This document shows, piece after piece, positions 59,915 through 64,000 of a stretch of 64,000 bases of DNA. Both the position numbers and the translations under genes were made by a program. Under the pieces are notes generated by a model that was given only the letters and a program-made list of their open reading frames with translations, was not told the DNA's origin and did no database searches. Source of the stretch: JAJRQY01 sp965224435. Lineage in GTDB: Bacteria; Actinomycetota; Acidimicrobiia; Acidimicrobiales; SZUA-35. Positions within the stretch are counted from its first letter, which is position 1. Every line of letters starts with the position of its first letter. The stretch spans positions 806,001 through 870,000 of the forward strand of contig OZ245048.1 of NCBI GenBank assembly GCA_965224435.1. Direction: 5' to 3'.

Positions 59915-60697
59915 ATGCTTGTCGCAACCTGGAACGTCAATTCACTGAATGCTCGAATGCCTCGAGTCGAGCCCTGGCTGGAGGAAGTCCAGCCGGACGT
60001 GCTGTGCATGCAAGAGACCAAGATGGCCCAGGACGCGTTTCCGACATCGGCCTTCGCCGACCTTGGTTATGAGTCAGTGCACCATGGAGAAGGACGCTGG
60101 AATGGTGTTGCCATCTTGTCTCGTGTCGGGCTAGAAGATCCGCTTGGCGGGTTTGCCGATGGGATTGAGGCCGACACCGATGCTCGGCTGGTCTCTGCCA
60201 CCTGTGGCGGTGTGCGGATCCACAGCGTCTATGTGCCCAATGGTCGAGAAGTAGACCATGATCACTATCACTACAAGCTGTCCTGGTTAGCGCGCCTGCG
60301 CTCCCATCTGGAAGTCAGTGCTGATCCAACCAGTCCAGTAATCGTTGCCGGAGACTGGAACATTGCTCCGGAGGATCAGGACGTTTGGGATCGGGCTGCG
60401 TTTGAGGGTGCAACCCATGTGACCGACCGCGAGCGTGCTGCGCTCAGCAATGTCATGGACTGGGGGTTGGTTGACACCTTCCGTCAACGGCATCCGGGCC
60501 CTGGCCTCTACAGCTACTACGACTATCAGGCTGGACGGTTCCACAAGCGTGAGGGCATCCGCATCGACTTTGTGGCCTCGACACCATCACTGGCGGAGCG
60601 CTGTGTGCTTGATGTGGTTGATCGTAATGGCCGCAAGGGAACCAAACCCAGCGATCATTGCCCGGTCATCGCTGTGTATCGAGACCCCGTTTCTTGA
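59915..60697 (+). CDS. xthA: Exodeoxyribonuclease III (AP endonuclease, Xth)
   Basis: A 260-residue EEP-fold nuclease: ATWNVNSLNARMPRVEPWL, the catalytic Glu in CMQETKM, GVAILSR, VAGDWNIAPEDQDV (Asn/Asp metal set), and FHKREGIRIDFVAS, ending KPSDHCPV with the catalytic Asp-His. It cleaves AP sites and trims 3' ends in base excision repair. ATG 59915 has TAGGGT 7 nt upstream; the frame opens to 59894 but that adds residues before the conserved start. A thioesterase follows after 45 bp. Confidence 0.95.
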   Translation: MLVATWNVNSLNARMPRVEPWLEEVQPDVLCMQETKMAQDAFPTSAFADLGYESVHHGEGRWNGVAILSRVGLEDPLGGFADGIEADTDARLVSATCGGVRIHSVYVPNGREVDHDHYHYKLSWLARLRSHLEVSADPTSPVIVAGDWNIAPEDQDVWDRAAFEGATHVTDRERAALSNVMDWGLVDTFRQRHPGPGLYSYYDYQAGRFHKREGIRIDFVASTPSLAERCVLDVVDRNGRKGTKPSDHCPVIAVYRDPVS

Positions 60698-60742
60698 TGT
60701 GATTGCTTGGCGCGGTTTCTCCACGGGTGAAGGCTGGATGCA

Positions 60743-61435
60743 ATGAAGTTTCATGAAGAGAGCGCCCGCATCATCAGCGCCTTTGTCGGCACGGGCGAGC
60801 CTCCGAGTACGCGACGCCGACTGGCATGGCGTCTGGGTGACAGCATGCGCGACATCATCGACCGCCTGGTTGATACTCAGGCCACCGATGAGGACCTGGA
60901 GGCCATCGCCTCTGATCTCGAAGCCATTACTGGACGACTCAGCCAGTTCGCCCACGGCCGGCGCTATGTGGGCGCCAGCGAAGCCTCCATTGCTCCGGGC
61001 AGTGACGGTCCACAAGGCCACGCCGACTACAGCCCAGTGATTGGACGAGCCAATCCACTCTCACCGCCGCTGGCCCTGCGCATCGAAGAAGACAAGGTGA
61101 TCGGCACCGTGACGTTCGGTCACGCCTATGAGGGGCCGCCGGGTCATGTACATGGTGGACTGGTGGCCGCCGCATTTGATGAGCTGCTTGGGGCAACGCA
61201 AGCTCTCAGCGGTAGTCCAGGTATGACAGGTTCACTAACCGTTGACTACCGGGCTCCGACTCCTCTTCACACCGAGCTGCGGCTCGAAGGAACCCTGGAC
61301 AAGATCGAGGGTCGCAAGATCTTCACCACGGCCCGCTTGCTTAACGGCGAGCAACTTTGTGCGGAAGCCAGCGGTCTGTTCATCAGCATCGACTTCGCCA
61401 AGATGGCAGCCTGGCTATCCGGAGTCGAAGACTAG
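60743..61435 (+). CDS. PaaI-like hotdog thioesterase
   Basis: A 230-residue protein. The C-terminal 120 residues are a PaaI/4HBT hotdog domain with YEGPPGHVHGGLVAAAFDELLGATQAL (catalytic Asp/Glu region and the HGG turn) and SLTVDYRAPTPLHTELRLEGTLDKIEGRK. The N-terminal ~95 residues are helical and unusual for PaaI. Hydrolysis of a fatty or aromatic acyl-CoA is the likely reaction. It follows xthA on the same strand. Confidence 0.83.
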   Translation: MKFHEESARIISAFVGTGEPPSTRRRLAWRLGDSMRDIIDRLVDTQATDEDLEAIASDLEAITGRLSQFAHGRRYVGASEASIAPGSDGPQGHADYSPVIGRANPLSPPLALRIEEDKVIGTVTFGHAYEGPPGHVHGGLVAAAFDELLGATQALSGSPGMTGSLTVDYRAPTPLHTELRLEGTLDKIEGRKIFTTARLLNGEQLCAEASGLFISIDFAKMAAWLSGVED

Positions 61436-61499
61436 GCCAGGTATTGCGCTCTGCTGGTGTTTGCTGTCGGTGCGTGCTGTCTGTTCTTGCAGCGGGCGC

Positions 61500-63569
61500 T
61501 CAGTCTTGGCTTTCCTTGACCATCTGGATGATGTCGTCGCCATAGCGTTCAAGCTTGACTGGGCCAACACCAGAGATATTGGCAAGCTGGCCCTTGCTCG
61601 TTGGTTGGCGCTTGGCCATGGCCCGCAACGATTGGTCACTAAAGATGAGGTAGGCAGGCACATTGGCCGCCTTGGCCCGGCCCGAACGCCAGGTGCGCAG
61701 CGCGTCAAATACTGGGTCACCAACCGGGTTCTTATCGTTCTTGCCCGAACGCTTGCTCTTCGTGGCCCCGGCGGCTTGGCGAGACTTGACGATCTCGGCT
61801 TTCCAGTCGATTGGCCGGTGACCGCGTTGCAGATGGTTGATAGCAGACTGCATCATCTCCAGGTACGGCGAGGGTTGGCGCTTGACTGCCTTGGTGCCAA
61901 AGGTGCGCTCACTAGCCCAGGACAGATGGAGTTGGGACTCGGCCCGAGTAACCGCCACATAGAGCAGGCGCTTCTCTTCGGCTAGCTGGCCGCCAGTCTT
62001 GGCGTAGCCGATTGGCATGTAGCCCTTCTCCAGTCCCGCGACATGCACAACCTCCCACTCCAGACCCTTGGCTCCGTGGAAGGTGGCCAGCTCGACCGCG
62101 TCGCCATCGACACCTACCTCGCCCGCTTGCACGGTGGTGATCCATGCCAACAGTCCGGGCCCAGTTGGTTCAGGATCGAGGCTGGTGTATTCGTGCACGA
62201 GACGGCTGAGTGCTGCCAGGTTCTGGCGTCGCTCGATCTCGGCTGGCGACAGGTCTTCGGTCGGGGCGGCTTCTTGGCCGGATAGGTCAAGTGACGGTGA
62301 TCCAGGTGACGCCGATTCGAGTGGGCCTGATCCAACTGCCGCCCCTTCGAGTGAGTTATCCAATTCGCCCAAGGACTGGATCAAGTTGGCCCCTGGTCGC
62401 CCCAGTGATCGGAGCGCGTCCTTCACTTCCTTTGACCCCAGTGGCCCCGATCCGCCACGGACCCGAACTGGAATGCCAGCATCAATCAAAGCCTGTTCGA
62501 TGGGTACCAGTTGGGCGTTGGTTCGGACCAGCACGGCTTGCTTAGCCCACTTGTCACCGGCATTGTGCGACGTCTTGATCTGTTGGGCTACTCCGGCCGC
62601 TTCGCCCAAATCGGTGGGATAGGAAGAGAGAGTTGGCACAGCACCGTCAGGTCGGTGGGGAATAAGTCTGCCGCTTTTGCCTGCCAGTGCGGCCGTGGCC
62701 ATGGTCAGTATTTGGGGAGTGGAGCGATAGTTGTCGTCGAGACTGATGACGACGGCGCTGGGCTCTCGAACAGCGAAGTTGTCCAACAACATGGGGTCAG
62801 CACCGTTCCAGCCATAGATGGCCTGGTTCGGGTCACCAACAACGAACAAGTCATTGCTGTCGCCACGCCAGGCCCGAAGCAGCTCGAATTGCAGGGGGTT
62901 GACATCTTGGAATTCGTCGACGTAGAGGTGTCGGTGGCGCCAACGGACTGCAGCGGCATAGTCGGCATCGGCCTTCAGATCCCGGATGGCGAGAGCCAAC
63001 AGATCATCGAAGTCGACGACCCGTCGTCGTCGCTTTTCCTGCTGGTAGCGCTCCATAAGATCGCCCAACTCGCCTTCGGGGAGGGGGGAGGTGCGGCCTG
63101 CAAGCTTGGCGGCGTTCTCATAATCTGCGGGAGCAACCAAGCGGGCAAAGGCCCATTCCATCTCGCCAAGAACGTCCAGCGGCTCGACCCGGGGACGGCG
63201 GCCAATCAGTTGGGCCACCATGCGGAACTTGCGATCAAGGATCGTTGGCGGCTTGATTCCTCGTTCGACCCAGCGTTGGCGAAGTTGGGTCAAGGCGATG
63301 CCATGGAAGGTGCCAGCAACGACCTGGTCACGCATGCCTCCGCTGCGAAGCCGCTGACGCAGCTCGCCCGCAGCCTTGCGGGTGAAGGTGAGTGCCAGTA
63401 CTCGGTTGGGATCGGTCTGACCAACGGCGACTCGCCAAGCAATGCGTCGGGTCAGGACTCTGGTCTTGCCCGATCCAGCGCCAGCCAGGACGACTAGAGG
63501 TCCACCATCGGACGTTGTCGCTAATAGCTGTCGCTCATTGAGGCCCGCGAGAAGGTCGTCTGGATTCAC
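61500..63569 (-). CDS. uvrD2: UvrD/Rep-family DNA helicase with HRDC domain (UvrD2-like)
   Basis: A 689-residue superfamily 1A helicase. Motif I AGAGSGKTRVLTRRIAWRVA near residue 30, motif Ia LTFTRKAAGELRQR, motif II YVDEFQDVNPLQFELL, motif III VVGDPNQAIYGWNGA, motif IV ISLDDNYRSTPQIL, motif V TFHGAKGLEWEVVHVAG, motif VI LLYVAVTRAESQLHLSWA. An HRDC domain ends the protein (FSDQSLRAMAKRQPTSKGQL, GVGPVKLERYGDDI). The size and HRDC match mycobacterial UvrD2, but the linker lacks the Cys residues that I recall for that protein. GTG start has TAAGGT 6 nt upstream. Confidence 0.94.
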   Translation of the reverse strand: MNPDDLLAGLNERQLLATTSDGGPLVVLAGAGSGKTRVLTRRIAWRVAVGQTDPNRVLALTFTRKAAGELRQRLRSGGMRDQVVAGTFHGIALTQLRQRWVERGIKPPTILDRKFRMVAQLIGRRPRVEPLDVLGEMEWAFARLVAPADYENAAKLAGRTSPLPEGELGDLMERYQQEKRRRRVVDFDDLLALAIRDLKADADYAAAVRWRHRHLYVDEFQDVNPLQFELLRAWRGDSNDLFVVGDPNQAIYGWNGADPMLLDNFAVREPSAVVISLDDNYRSTPQILTMATAALAGKSGRLIPHRPDGAVPTLSSYPTDLGEAAGVAQQIKTSHNAGDKWAKQAVLVRTNAQLVPIEQALIDAGIPVRVRGGSGPLGSKEVKDALRSLGRPGANLIQSLGELDNSLEGAAVGSGPLESASPGSPSLDLSGQEAAPTEDLSPAEIERRQNLAALSRLVHEYTSLDPEPTGPGLLAWITTVQAGEVGVDGDAVELATFHGAKGLEWEVVHVAGLEKGYMPIGYAKTGGQLAEEKRLLYVAVTRAESQLHLSWASERTFGTKAVKRQPSPYLEMMQSAINHLQRGHRPIDWKAEIVKSRQAAGATKSKRSGKNDKNPVGDPVFDALRTWRSGRAKAANVPAYLIFSDQSLRAMAKRQPTSKGQLANISGVGPVKLERYGDDIIQMVKESQD

Positions 63570-63575
63570 GAGCTG

Positions 63576-63581
63576 ACCTTA
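63576..63581 (-). promoter_or_regulatory. Putative -10 hexamer of uvrD2-like gene
   Basis: TAAGGT, 6 nt before GTG 63569 on the minus strand. Confidence 0.4.
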
Positions 63582-63662
63582 GCGGCGTGCCCTGACAGAG
63601 ATGAGGTGATCAGGTTCTGGCGGCGTGCGCCTTAGGTGAGCGCAACTCCGGATCGACTCCGA

Positions 63663-63691
63663 CGGGTTGGAGGGTAGTAGCCTCCAACCCG
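63663..63691 (+). promoter_or_regulatory. Perfect palindrome over the start region of the PH gene
   Basis: CGGGTTGGAGG/CCTCCAACCCG, 11-bp arms with a 7-nt spacer. The right arm ends on the first base of GTG 63691, and the -10-like TAGCCT (63678-63683) lies within the palindrome. Confidence 0.6.
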
Positions 63692-64000
63692 TGGCCTATC
63701 CCCCTGATCAGCTCAATCACAATGAAGAGATCATTCTGGATCTGCGTCCCCACTGGTGGTTCTTCGTCAAACACATTCTGGCGGTGCTTGGTGCTATCGC
63801 TGTTGGCATTGTCGCTCTGGCGTTTGGTGCTCCGGGCTGGGTCAGTCTTGCGGTGGGGATTCTGATCTTGGTGTCGCTGGTCTGGTTCGGGCAGCGCTAC
63901 ATCGTTTGGACCACCACCAACTTCGTGGTTACCAGCGATCGCCTGATCGTGAGGACCGGTGTGCTCTCTCGGGAAGGGATCGAGATTCCGCTGGAGCGAG
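63691..64000 (+). CDS. Bacterial PH-domain membrane protein, N-terminal part (runs off window)
   Basis: 103 codons visible before the window ends. The product starts MAYPPDQLNHNEEIILDLRPHWWFF, has two membrane helices (residues 28-45 and 50-66), and then a bPH_2-type (YdbS/DUF304) strand pattern (YIVWTTTNFVVTSDRLIVRTGVLSREGIEIPLER). The GTG start is preceded by TAGCCT at 7-nt spacing. The C-terminal half is missing. Divergent to uvrD2. Confidence 0.8.
   Translation, partial: MAYPPDQLNHNEEIILDLRPHWWFFVKHILAVLGAIAVGIVALAFGAPGWVSLAVGILILVSLVWFGQRYIVWTTTNFVVTSDRLIVRTGVLSREGIEIPLER

Noticed and set aside
1..64000. CRISPR arrays, tRNA/rRNA genes, insertion sequences, prophage or integrative elements
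   Set aside because: No repeat-spacer pattern, tRNA cloverleaf, transposase or integrase was seen; repeats present are coding tandem repeats.

Overview
The window looks like a chromosomal segment of a free-living, probably marine or soil, aerobic actinobacterium; Acidimicrobiia-like is my best guess, inferred from gene content only. The lineage markers are an F420-type LLM oxidoreductase, mycothiol conjugate amidase (Mca), the mismatch endonuclease NucS, a fused Kgd-type 2-oxoglutarate dehydrogenase, a UvrD2-like helicase with an HRDC domain, many acyl-CoA genes, and many genes that appear to be transcribed leaderless. I saw no rRNA, tRNA, CRISPR array, insertion sequence or prophage. Coding density is very high and only one gene-free stretch reaches about 300 bp (25241-25545).

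Layout. 1-2846 (minus): aromatic-acid module with a GalD-like tautomerase, a LigI-like lactonase and an MFS carrier that runs off the edge. 3045-7870 (plus): Ca2+/cation antiporter, then a complete TRAP operon (dctQ, dctM, Tat-lipoprotein dctP) ending in a clear terminator. 7994-14401: membrane PH-like protein and serine-protease lipoprotein (divergent), Nudix hydrolase, GDP-fucose synthase, PEBP lipoprotein, and an SLC41/MgtE-like carrier with a double PhoU-RCK_C regulator. 14481-20479: stomatin/NfeD pair, Mca with an SCP2-like protein, secreted nuclease, unknown membrane protein, LLM oxidoreductase. 20476-26788: HerA-like ATPase, Ala/Gly/Lys repeat protein, zincin, Mug-type glycosylase, a 59-residue protein, TrmL, PAP2.

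26793-32240 (minus) is the most unusual part: two tandem FadD-type acyl-CoA ligases, a GrdB/PrdB-like reductase subunit whose frame is interrupted by one in-frame UGA and is best read as a selenoprotein, and an MFE-2-type short-chain dehydrogenase. 32323-42560: pyruvate carboxylase, geranylgeranyl-reductase-family flavoprotein, VanW-family cell-surface protein, MaoC hydratase, a PTOX-like alternative oxidase, RidA with a divergent WYL regulator, and a DUF1992 protein. 42573-53492 (minus): two tandem DUF4173-like membrane proteins, NucS, a six-helix chemoreceptor, UbiB-type kinase, enoyl-CoA hydratase, CysQ-like phosphatase, small zinc-site protein, EttA. 53626-64000: a PIN/NYN nuclease-like protein with a lysine-rich histone-H1-like tail encoded by 66-bp tandem repeats, HAD phosphatase, Kgd, exonuclease III, a hotdog thioesterase, UvrD2-like helicase, and the start of a bacterial PH-domain membrane protein.

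Across the window at least fourteen genes have a TANNNT hexamer 6-8 nt before the start codon and no visible Shine-Dalgarno, which points to leaderless transcription and was used to choose several starts. Themes are organic-acid uptake (TRAP), aromatic and fatty-acyl/sterol-like catabolism feeding pyruvate carboxylase and Kgd, DNA mismatch and base repair (NucS, Mug, exonuclease III, UvrD2), and cell-envelope functions.
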